Positions 43,366-51,456 of a stretch of DNA of 57,167 bases are shown piece after piece. How positions within the stretch are numbered: position 1 is the stretch's first letter; each line of letters begins with the position of its first letter. The DNA comes from JBEVJK01 sp040510195 (GTDB lineage Bacteria; Pseudomonadota; Alphaproteobacteria; Rhizobiales; Rhizobiaceae): NCBI GenBank assembly GCA_040510195.1, contig JBEVJK010000111.1, positions 1 to 57,167 on the forward strand, read 5' to 3'. The position numbers were made by a program, and so were the translations under genes. The notes beneath the pieces are model-generated. The model was not told where the DNA came from. It worked only from the letters and a program-made list of their open reading frames with translations, and searched no databases.

Positions 43366-43614
43366 TCCTCGGCATCTCTCTGCGCTGCGCGTAAGACGGC
43401 ATGCTGTCCTGCTGAACCGCTGAGTTCGTCGACAGCTCGTCGGCAGGCCTCAGCAAGGCGCAGGTCTATCGCGCCCTCGCCTGAGGTTCATGAGGTCTGC
43501 TCGCCTTCGAGGATTTCTTGCGGCAAGGCACTAGCCATGCATCTCGACAATCGCGAACGGCAACTCATGTAGGGGGTATCTCGTTGTGCGGGGGGCTCAA
43601 CGTGGATTTCCACT

Positions 43615-44029
43615 ATGCGACTGCACCGAGGAAGGCTTTTCGATCACGTTCATCTGCGTGCCAGTGATCTGGATGCTAGCAAGCGCTTTTATCGTGCGGC
43701 CATAGAAGCGTGTCGGCCTGGCGTAGAAATCAACGAGGACCAAACGCACTTGCAGGCCGACGAGTTGTGGCTCGACGCGATTGGCGACGACGATCAGCCC
43801 TCACGCATCCACATCGCTTTCCAGGTGGAAGACCGGGCGACCGTCGAGCGCTTCTACAAAGCCGCGCTGGCCGCGGGCGGTCGCGACAACGGACGACCCG
43901 GAGAAAGGTCCTATCATCCCGGCTACTACGCCGCTTTTCGTACTTGATCCGGACGGCAACAACATCGAAGCTGTCTACCACGGAACGTCGAAACGCTCCG
44001 CAAGTTCAGTTGTCATTGAGGCCGGTTGA
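43615..44029 (+). pseudogene. VOC (glyoxalase/bleomycin-resistance) family protein, frameshifted
   Basis: The first frame reads FDHVHLRASDLDASKRFYRA through YHPGYYAAF and then stops early (RT*) near 43947. In another frame, right at that point, VLDPDGNNIEAVYHG follows; this is the exact ending expected of a VOC protein. The break lies in a TTTT run near 43936; removing one T restores a single frame of about 137 codons. It is a pseudogene or a sequencing error. No ribosome-binding site is seen. Confidence 0.75.
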
Positions 44030-44050
44030 CATCAGTCCCGCTGGTTGCCG

Positions 44051-44262
44051 ATGGCCGCACCACCTATCACCGTGGTTGATCCCAAAACGGGCCCTGGAAT
44101 TGATGACCCGAGCATACTTGTCTTCAAGGGTGACCAGCGTTGACCGGCGAGCAGCTTAAAACTGAATACGTCAGCAAAACGCTCAATGTGTGTCGCGCGG
44201 CGATGCTCGCAAATGAGGATCGCAATGTCGAAGACCATCTCAAGCTCTTGATCATGGCGTGA
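44051..44262 (+). other. Two tiny overlapping frames, possible small gene or remnant
   Basis: A 30-codon frame starts at ATG 44051 (MAAPPITVVDPKTGPGIDD...). A 40-codon frame starts at TTG 44140 (LTGEQLKTEYVSKTLNVC...), overlapping the first stop as TTGA. Both look protein-like. They may be the two halves of one frameshifted gene. There is no ribosome-binding site. The rest of the 44030-44441 gap holds nothing else I can see. Confidence 0.25.
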
Positions 44263-44441
44263 ACAAATTAGTAACGACAAGCATCGATGCGACCGCACTT
44301 CCCGGAGGTCCGCTGTAATCTAGCTGGCTTGGTAAAAGTTGGGGTTCGGAAGTGCGCAGCCTCCTGCTCCTATATCGCCTCCTCGCCGGCTGGGCCGGAT
44401 GAAGCCAGACAACCCTCAGAAGGTAGGATCAGGAGGGGGAA

Positions 44442-45569
44442 ATGCCAGACCCGAATTGGGTTCTGATATTTTCAGATGGTACCGGGCAACGCGGTGTACG
44501 AGAAGACGACACCCGGAGCGTCAATGGAAAGCAGATCAAGAACACGAATGTGTTCCAGATGTATTCGGCCGTCGAGGGTCTCTCGTCCTTCAAGGCATTT
44601 TACGATGCCGGACTTGGGGCCCCTGACGAGGGAGAATGGAGCTGGTCGCGAACCTTTCGCAATTTGTGGAGCAAGGCGACCGGTTGGGGGATCACGGCCA
44701 ACATCGCCGATTGCTATGAAGCGCTCATAGTCGAATGGAAGCCGGGCATGAGAATTGGTTTTTTTGGCTTCAGCCGTGGCGCCTACACGGTGCGATGCCT
44801 CGGCGGAGTCCTGGCGACCTGCGGCGTTGCCTTGATGAACGAAGGCGCCCCAATCTCCACGGACAGAGAGGGCACAGGCACGAAGCGGCGACGGGAGATA
44901 GCCGAAGAGGCGGTCGCGGTCTATAAGATCAAGGAGAAGCGCACGCGGCAGAAGGCAGGCGCTACGTTCGCGGCGAAGTACGCCGCGGCTCCGGTAATGC
45001 CGGACGTCATCGGGGTCTTCGACACGGTGAAGGCTCTCGGCCTCCCGGGAGTCATGAACATCGTGAACCCCTACAAGCACGAATTTCACGATACCGCACT
45101 CTCGATCCGGGTGCCGATCGGGCTTCATGCACTATCCATTGACGAGAACCGCAAGGAGTTTGCACCCGTGTTGTGGGACGAGCCCGACGGAGATAGTAGA
45201 GCGCCTAGCCAGATAATCGAGCAATGCTGGTTTCCCGGCGTTCACTCCGATGTCGGGGGCGGCTATGATGATGACGACGCGCTCGCCAACCTTAGCCTCG
45301 GCTGGATGCTGGACCGCCTCTCCCGTCTTGCCGACCTCCATCTGCCGATCCAGGTGAACCTCGATGGAAAAGTGCTTGGCAAGGCGCACGACGAGCGCAC
45401 CGGCCTCGGTTTTTTCTGGCTGCCAATAGTACGTTCGATTAGGGGAAAGTCGGCTGACATCGATGCGCTGTGCGTAGATATCGAGAAGCGCTTCGACAGC
45501 TATTCACCCTCGTATCGGCCGAAAGTGTTGGCCAGACATCCTCGTGTGAAACGCTATTTCGAATCGTGA
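44442..45569 (+). CDS. DUF2235 hydrolase (Tle1-like phospholipase fold)
   Basis: The protein has 375 residues. The DUF2235 layout is complete: WVLIFSDGTGQRG at the start, GFFGFSRGAYTVRCLGG with the GxSxG nucleophile (residues 109-116), PDVIGVFDTVKALG, and CWFPGVHSDVGGGYDDDD near residue 270. DUF2235 contains the Tle1 phospholipase effectors of type VI secretion, but many members are found outside it. There is no signal peptide. ATG 44442 has AGGAGGGGG in front. It precedes the promoter of the next three genes by 120 bases. The role is unknown; lipid hydrolysis is inferred. Confidence 0.8.
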   Translation: MPDPNWVLIFSDGTGQRGVREDDTRSVNGKQIKNTNVFQMYSAVEGLSSFKAFYDAGLGAPDEGEWSWSRTFRNLWSKATGWGITANIADCYEALIVEWKPGMRIGFFGFSRGAYTVRCLGGVLATCGVALMNEGAPISTDREGTGTKRRREIAEEAVAVYKIKEKRTRQKAGATFAAKYAAAPVMPDVIGVFDTVKALGLPGVMNIVNPYKHEFHDTALSIRVPIGLHALSIDENRKEFAPVLWDEPDGDSRAPSQIIEQCWFPGVHSDVGGGYDDDDALANLSLGWMLDRLSRLADLHLPIQVNLDGKVLGKAHDERTGLGFFWLPIVRSIRGKSADIDALCVDIEKRFDSYSPSYRPKVLARHPRVKRYFES

Positions 45570-45690
45570 CGGGCGGCTTCGTCCACGAACCCGGGAAACG
45601 CCGCCGCGAGCGAGGCGCTGGCCAAGTCTATCGCTTTTCTTCGAGTCTCGTCTCGAATCAAGCACGGCCAAGAAGAACAGCGACTTCTGG

Positions 45691-45719
45691 TTGACGTGCG
45701 AGCAGTAAACGACTAAACT
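45691..45719 (+). promoter_or_regulatory. Predicted strong promoter before the 41-codon ORF
   Basis: TTGACG (45691-45696) and TAAACT (45714-45719) lie 17 bases apart. This is the best sigma-70 match in the accessory region. The start of transcription would be near 45726, 36 bases before the ATG. Confidence 0.6.
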
Positions 45720-45761
45720 AAGTTGAGCTAGTTGACGCTACCGTTAGTAAAGGGTCGGTTC

Positions 45762-45887
45762 ATGTCCCACTCTATTTGTGCTGTGTTCGCGGTCGTTATG
45801 TTTGCAACTCTTGCTTTGACCGGTCCTTCGTTGTCTGTTGCCCATGCGCAAAGCGGCTGTGACCCCCGGGTCAGCAGCTGCCGATAG
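45762..45887 (+). CDS. 41-codon signal-peptide ORF, in frame with the next gene
   Basis: The frame begins MSHSICAVFAVVMFATLALT and ends SGCDPRVSSCR before a TAG. It is a typical signal peptide with cleavage after AHA, which would leave a 12-residue product with two Cys. AAAGGG lies 7-8 bases before the ATG. The frame is the same as that of the 702-residue gene, with only TAG and eight sense codons between. So it is either a small secreted peptide, or the signal peptide of the next protein cut off by a nonsense codon, or read through. Confidence 0.6.
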   Translation: MSHSICAVFAVVMFATLALTGPSLSVAHAQSGCDPRVSSCR

Positions 45888-45911
45888 GTCTCGCCGGCCG
45901 GTCATCCTCCC

Positions 45912-48020
45912 ATGAGCACCAACAACGGCTTGGTGCAGCTCGCGCAGGCTGCTGCAGACGACGGGCCCATTACCGAAATCGGCCAAGAAGTGGACCGCGC
46001 GGCCGGCCTACTGGCTGGCGAGAACTCGTTCTTGGTCTCGTTCCTGATCGGTGCGGTCGTAATCCTGTTCTTTGCGCGCAAACGCATTATGGAGTTCACA
46101 TATCCGCCCAAGGGCGAGGCATTTGACTTCACCAAGATGCTGACAATGGACACCATCGTAGGACGCGACGTGTTCTTCAAGTCCTTCGTATTCTACGTAG
46201 TCCTGCTTGAGATCATCTACATTTTCGTCTGCACTTCGAAGCCGCTTATTCTACTGCTCACTAATAACCCGAGCCAAGCCGTGTTCCAAGGTGCTGCCTG
46301 GCCGCTCGGTGCCGCACTCATCGTGGTCGGTTTGCTGCCCTCTACGCCGGCGATCGCGCAGCTCGAGCAGATGCTGAGAGGGCTGGCGCAGCGCGCGGCC
46401 AGCATCCCCGGTCAGTTCTTCGGTCGCGTCACGAAGCTTTCGCGCAGCGAGATCGAGGCGCTCGCCAACGACGCGCCTGACTATAAGGGAGACCTGCGGC
46501 GCTTTTGGCGGATACACAATCTGCTCGTTGCGATGGGCACGTCGCGCGACCAGGCGGTCCAGATCGCTAGGAGATGCGTATCGGCCGAGGTGTTCGGCCA
46601 GTGGACGCTCGACGGCTCCTCGATCTGGAGCGAGGAGGAGTACGACAAGTACAAGGATATCATCAGCGTCCTAAAGCCGAAATCGGAGCTGCTGAAAGGC
46701 GACGTGGACCGGATGATTGTGCTCACGGAACGGCTAGACATCGTCAAGGAATGCCTGGCCAAGAACAAGGTCGAGGACCTCAGAGTGCCTTGGCCGGCCG
46801 AACTGCTGGACAGCATCGAACGCGACGCCGAGGCGGCGAAGCAGGCGATGCCCGAAGCGCCGACCTCCGAGACGGAGATTCTCGCCGCCAACAAATATGA
46901 AGAAGTTCACCGCGGCTGGCACAAGATCGAATACGACAGCTCGACCACGTCGAAGAGACTGTCGGCGCTGCTCTCGATCATCGCCGGGAACGACAGGGTG
47001 ACGACCCAGTCGCTGCTCAACCAGGGTCAGGGCAGCAAGGAATCTGCCAGTGTGAGGGCCGGTCTCACCAAGCCGGATCCGGTGTTGCGCCGCTTCATCG
47101 AGATCCTCGAAGATCGTACCGAGCAGGAGACGTGGAGTAACTCGGCGATCATCAGTTGCCTGGTCGGCTTCATTGTTTGTGTGGCTCTGATGGTGCCATA
47201 TTTCTACCTCGCAGACCTCGTGATCACCCGTTTCGAGGGCTACAAGGGCGTCGCCTTCGTCGGCGAACTCGGCCGCGACGGGCTGACGCGCGCCGCCACC
47301 ATCTTCGTCGGGTTTGCGCTGTGCTCCGTCGTCGCCCTCTTTATGCGCTCCGTGCGGATCGAGGAAGGCGGGTGGCGCGGCTTCACCGGCTTCGCGACGT
47401 TTCCGTTCTCCGACTACTACGCCATCATCCTGTGGTGCAGTCTCGGCGCCTTCGTGCCCATTATGGTGGTCTATGTGCTAAACAACTACAATTGGACGGG
47501 AGATGGGCAGTCGACGCTGCTCAATAGTCTGGCTCCGCGGGAGATCGCGCAAGGCCTGGTGTTCCGGTATTTTCTGGGCTTTTCGTCGGTCGCGTTTGCC
47601 ATCGGCACGTGCATCTTGGCCGACCTTTTCGACCGCGATGCCCGGGCCGGCAAGGTGGGAAACCACTACGCCGTTTGTCTGCGCATCTTCCTCCTGATCG
47701 CTACAATCCAGATCATCTGCCTCGGTCTCGACGCCAACAACACTGCCCACCCGGCGTTCTTCCTCAGCAATTTCTTCGCCGTCTCCTTTTTCGCGTTGCC
47801 CGCCATCCTGGCTTTTTCGCGCAGCTATCGGTCGAACAAGCTCGGCCAGGCCAATACCGATCCGCCAACACCGACCGCAACGGCGGACAACATCCGGACA
47901 AGTGCAGGCAACGGCGCTGAGACAAGGGCCTTGGATGCCATGGTCGCGGAGGCAGGCCCAGCGGACAAGGTCGCGAACAGCGGGGTCACAGCGCCAGAAT
48001 CTCGATCGGAGAGGCAGTAG
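45912..48020 (+). CDS. Polytopic membrane protein, unknown, 702 aa
   Basis: About nine hydrophobic helices are visible: near residues 42-58, 88-112, 125-145, and then 415-440, 465-485, 500-525, 548-570, 585-605 and 610-635. Between 150 and 410 lies a hydrophilic, mostly helical domain, with TSRDQAVQIARR and YKDIISVLKPKSELL. The C-terminal 60 residues are Thr/Pro/Ala-rich and disordered. I recognise no family. ATG 45912 has no clear ribosome-binding site, which fits the idea that translation once began at the 41-codon frame upstream. The cell-wall hydrolase gene follows 96 bases later. Confidence 0.75.
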   Translation: MSTNNGLVQLAQAAADDGPITEIGQEVDRAAGLLAGENSFLVSFLIGAVVILFFARKRIMEFTYPPKGEAFDFTKMLTMDTIVGRDVFFKSFVFYVVLLEIIYIFVCTSKPLILLLTNNPSQAVFQGAAWPLGAALIVVGLLPSTPAIAQLEQMLRGLAQRAASIPGQFFGRVTKLSRSEIEALANDAPDYKGDLRRFWRIHNLLVAMGTSRDQAVQIARRCVSAEVFGQWTLDGSSIWSEEEYDKYKDIISVLKPKSELLKGDVDRMIVLTERLDIVKECLAKNKVEDLRVPWPAELLDSIERDAEAAKQAMPEAPTSETEILAANKYEEVHRGWHKIEYDSSTTSKRLSALLSIIAGNDRVTTQSLLNQGQGSKESASVRAGLTKPDPVLRRFIEILEDRTEQETWSNSAIISCLVGFIVCVALMVPYFYLADLVITRFEGYKGVAFVGELGRDGLTRAATIFVGFALCSVVALFMRSVRIEEGGWRGFTGFATFPFSDYYAIILWCSLGAFVPIMVVYVLNNYNWTGDGQSTLLNSLAPREIAQGLVFRYFLGFSSVAFAIGTCILADLFDRDARAGKVGNHYAVCLRIFLLIATIQIICLGLDANNTAHPAFFLSNFFAVSFFALPAILAFSRSYRSNKLGQANTDPPTPTATADNIRTSAGNGAETRALDAMVAEAGPADKVANSGVTAPESRSERQ

Positions 48021-48116
48021 CAGCGGTCGGCGCTCGACGAGAGCGGTTTGCAGGATCACTCCTGAACCAAACTGCCTGAATTTGGAGTCGCGACCGGGCC
48101 GAAGGGGGAATGCGGC

Positions 48117-50105
48117 ATGTCGAATTTCACTGTCCGGGAGTCTGTTGATGTGCGGCCAGACCCGGACCTAAGTTCCCAATCCGTCGGCATGATCAAGCCC
48201 GGTGACCGCATTCTGGTCTCCGTCCAACTCGGCGATTGGTCAAAGATCAACGGCACCGACGACACCGGCAATGTGCTAACCGGCTGGATCGCATCACGCT
48301 TCGTCAAGGAAATTGTCGGCCAAACGGTTCAGCTGCATCCTGAACCGCTGTCAGAGCAGTTCGAAGAGGTGACCGGTGTGCTCGATACCTTAGTCGAGCT
48401 CGCCAACTGGCGAAAGGTGAAGGTCACGTCGGGCAATGATGTCCGCGCCGGATGGGTCGATACCACGACCCTGGACGTCAACGAACCTCAGCCGCCGCCC
48501 GAGGAGGTTGGCGGCGGCGGCGATCGGCTGAGCCTCGGCGCCAACGAGCCGTTCCGGGCTGCGCTGCTCAAGGCGGAAGAGCTGACTGGGATTGACGCCT
48601 CAGCGCTCGCCGCACTTGTCGACGCGGAGGCGGCAAAGCTTGCCGGCGGGCCCAACAAGGGCCAGTGGGACCCTGAGAGCTTCAACGCCGGTTCCGGAGC
48701 GGCGGGGTTGACCCAGTTCCTTAGTAGGACTTGGCTCGACCATGCGCGCAATGCGGCCACTTTGCTCAACAAAACTGCCAAGCGCAAAGGCTTGGTAACC
48801 CCATTGGACGGCATCGTTGCAAGCCGCAAGACCGAATTGCTGGCTCTTCGCTTCGACCCGGAGCTGTCGATCGTCTCGGCTGCCGAATATGGCATTCAGA
48901 ACTTGCGCGCGCTCGAAGATGCGGGGTTACTTCCGGACAGCATCGGCGATGATGAGAAGGCGCGCTACATGTACCTCGCGCACCACGAGGGCGCAAACGG
49001 TGCGCGGGCCTTCCTGCGCAAGCAGAACAGCAGCGACCGGTCCAAATTCGTCAAGCAGGTCGGGGCCCAGCTCGCCGGCGCGCTCACGCAGCGCGCCCGC
49101 GGCGACGTCGCGCTGGCCTATCGCGAATGGTTGAACGACTTCATCGACGAGCACATTCAGCCTATGAAGTTCCGGAGCAGGAACGGACCGTCCGGCGCGG
49201 TCGTGCTGGATGGTAGACCACTTGAATCGTTCGACGGTGCCGCGATCCCGATCGGCCAGTTGGGAGGCCAGGCGCGGCTGGTCGAGAAGGTTCAGCAGGC
49301 CCTTTCCAAGCTGGGCTATCTTGACCCCCCGCCGGATGGCCGCTGGGGGCCAGTATCGAACTGGGGGCTGGAGCGGTTCTGCGGGATCAATGGCCTTTCG
49401 CTCGGCATGGGATTCACGCGTGAGATCGCGAGGGCGCTCATTGGCCCGACCATTGTGCTGCCCGAGATCAAGCCGCGCGGCGACTGGTTCGACAAGGTCA
49501 TCGCTTACATGAACCGCCACGCCTATTGGATCTGCCGGCACGCGGGTGCGGTCAACATCGTCTATTTGGAAGGTGTCGATTCGAACGGCACGGTGAACTT
49601 GGACCAGCCCAACGTCTTTAACGATCTGCGAATGGCCTTTACGATCGACGATTCGGGAACCCCGGTAGTCAGCGACTGGGAGGGGACAACCGAGCCGGGA
49701 ATATTCTGGACGATGAACCCGATGAGTCCCCGCGGTGCGGCGCGCATTGCCTTCGGGCAGTACAAGGCTTGGGCCGTGGGTGTTCATCTCAAGGGGAAGG
49801 CCTCGGGCCACGAGGCTCTCGTGCAAGTGGCCGAGGTTACCGTCCACCGCGACCTCAACAAGGATTTCAAGCGGCTTAGCGACCGGACCGAAACCGGCCT
49901 ATTCGGCATCAACCAGCATTGGGGCTACGACGCGCCGAAGGACGACCTTGGCAACACCAGCGCCGGCTGCTTGGTAGGGCGGACAAAGAAGGGACACCGC
50001 GAGTTCATGGCCATGGTTAAATCCGACCCGCGCTTCCTGGCCAGCCCGTCCTACAAGTTTGTCGCTGCGGTGCTCCCGGGCGACGAGGTGCTCGGCGCCA
50101 CTTGA
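48117..50105 (+). CDS. Multidomain cell-wall hydrolase (SH3, lysozyme-like, peptidoglycan-binding), no signal peptide
   Basis: The protein has 662 residues. Two SH3b-like domains lie at 1-68 and 69-125. A Gly/Pro linker leads to a lysozyme/transglycosylase-like region (about 140-330) with AGLTQFLSRTW at 196-206 and candidate acids in DAEAAK (169-174). A peptidoglycan-binding motif is at 387-430 (LVEKVQQALSKLGYLD...DGRWGP). The last 200 residues are not a named domain to me; NTSAGCLVGR at 613-622 and His601 recall the SxGC site of L,D-transpeptidases. No signal peptide is present, so it acts in the cytosol or needs another way out, as phage and type VI enzymes do. Confidence 0.7.
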   Translation: MSNFTVRESVDVRPDPDLSSQSVGMIKPGDRILVSVQLGDWSKINGTDDTGNVLTGWIASRFVKEIVGQTVQLHPEPLSEQFEEVTGVLDTLVELANWRKVKVTSGNDVRAGWVDTTTLDVNEPQPPPEEVGGGGDRLSLGANEPFRAALLKAEELTGIDASALAALVDAEAAKLAGGPNKGQWDPESFNAGSGAAGLTQFLSRTWLDHARNAATLLNKTAKRKGLVTPLDGIVASRKTELLALRFDPELSIVSAAEYGIQNLRALEDAGLLPDSIGDDEKARYMYLAHHEGANGARAFLRKQNSSDRSKFVKQVGAQLAGALTQRARGDVALAYREWLNDFIDEHIQPMKFRSRNGPSGAVVLDGRPLESFDGAAIPIGQLGGQARLVEKVQQALSKLGYLDPPPDGRWGPVSNWGLERFCGINGLSLGMGFTREIARALIGPTIVLPEIKPRGDWFDKVIAYMNRHAYWICRHAGAVNIVYLEGVDSNGTVNLDQPNVFNDLRMAFTIDDSGTPVVSDWEGTTEPGIFWTMNPMSPRGAARIAFGQYKAWAVGVHLKGKASGHEALVQVAEVTVHRDLNKDFKRLSDRTETGLFGINQHWGYDAPKDDLGNTSAGCLVGRTKKGHREFMAMVKSDPRFLASPSYKFVAAVLPGDEVLGAT

Positions 50106-50347
50106 CGCGCCGCCAGGGCAGCCTCGGCAAACACCGCTCCGCTTTTCCATCGAATTGTCCCATACCCTGAGCACTCCTGAACCGGTTCCAGGTTCTGGAA
50201 GATTGGTGGTCCGGTTCACACCCTGGGTATATATTGGATCCATGAACGAATAGACCGCGCCTTATGAACTAAGAGAGGTGGCCTGGGCTCTGACAGTAAT
50301 AGCGACAACTGCTCTATACGAGCAAGTTCCATGCTGTTCTCTTTTGA
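50106..50347 (+). other. Non-coding DNA before a degraded gene
   Basis: There is no credible gene here. Near 50293 a short frame may be a further piece of the methyltransferase-like remnant that follows. The DNA is less GC-rich than the backbone. Confidence 0.3.
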
Positions 50348-50804
50348 TGCATCGTCGAAGTCCTCATCGACCGCATGGAAGATGTTGGCATTCAAACCCT
50401 TGGCGTTCTGAGCTTGGATCTAGACGGAAACGACTATTACCTCGTTTGGGAATTCTGAGGGCCGGGATTTAGCCTAAACTTTTCATTTTGGAATAAAATG
50501 CGAACTTCCCTTCAGCAATAAAATGGAAGATTGAGTATGACGTAAACACTGTATGGGATGTGACGGACTATCAGGGCGCTTCGCTAGCAGCATTTGCTGA
50601 GTTGCTTTCCGACTTTTTCTCACACAGTTATTTGCGGCAACGGGTGCCAACGCCTTCTTCATTAGAAACGAATACCTTCCGCATTTTGCTGATGCTCCCA
50701 AGAGCATGGACGATACCTTCGTTGAATGCCGTTATCAGGTTTTCAAGCAGTGGGGACACCCGCCTGCCGCGAAAACCGTTGAGAGAATGCTCATGGCGCT
50801 CTGA
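50348..50804 (+). pseudogene. Remnant of an FkbM-like/SAM methyltransferase-type gene
   Basis: Three pieces in different frames read in order as one protein: VLSLDLDGNDYYLVWEF (ending at a stop at 50458), then VWDVTDYQGASLAAFAELL from about 50551, and ANAFFIRNEYLPHFADAPKSM from about 50645 to a stop at 50804. The pattern SxDxDGNDYxxWE...YxGASLAA...NAFFxRN is one I know from uncharacterised methyltransferase-like proteins. Deletions and frameshifts have broken it. The family name is tentative. Confidence 0.55.
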
Positions 50805-51456
50805 ACGCCTAGCCTGGAGCGAGGCCACGAAGGCGCACAGCGGCCCCCTCGGTGGCTTAGCGGAGCCCAAACGGCGGAGCCCTGGGCTTTCTGCAGAAGT
50901 CCCCTTTCCATATGCCGGCCCATTGGATGTCCATTGGCGCCGGCGCTGGACAGCGGCCGAGGCCCGGCTCTACCTGTCGGGAATGTCGGCTAAAGCCCGA
51001 GGGGTGGGAGAGTCGATCCTTGCCGGCCACAAGGCTGCATTTGCAATGCCGAACGAACTGGTCGACCTGGCCGCCCACGCCGACAAGGTGCTTTGCTACT
51101 GACTGGCTAACCAAGATCGCATCGCTTCTGATCGACCGATTACTAGTCGGCAAATCGAGAAGGCCTGAAACCATAAGCCAATGTTCCACCCTCGGTTGTT
51201 CGCAAACTTCCCCACGCTGTGACTTTTGCGTTGAGCGGGATGTCATCTCGGCGAGCGAGTGACCCAACCTGGGTTGGTGAAAGCGTCAGTCAGTGATTGT
51301 GCCATATGTGCAACATAGTGTTGGTAATGTGCCGCCACTGAGAGCTATTACTGGCCTCATAGTTGCCTTTGGGTCTGCGCAATGTCAGGTTGAAGCGATT
51401 GTATGGGCCAACGCAGGGCATATTGGCGCATCCGAATCCTGTTGAGGGAGAGGGAT
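50805..51456 (+). other. Degenerate gap (about 650 bases) before the autotransporter
   Basis: One stretch (about 50900-51100) reads like a protein fragment (RWTAAEARLYLSGMSAKARG, LAGHKAAFAMPNELVDLAAH), but has no start and no known family. The last 200 bases are AT-richer and must hold the autotransporter promoter. No insertion sequence is recognised. Confidence 0.4.

Noticed and set aside
44032..44298. 88-codon minus-strand gene
   Set aside because: No ribosome-binding site, odd composition, and the opposite strand has more protein-like frames.
44442..50105. Type VI secretion locus
   Set aside because: DUF2235 alone is not enough; no VgrG, Hcp, PAAR, TssBC or ClpV gene is in the window.
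50560..51102. 180-codon plus-strand gene
   Set aside because: It joins one true fragment of the broken methyltransferase-like gene to unrelated sequence; no homologous layout and no start signal.
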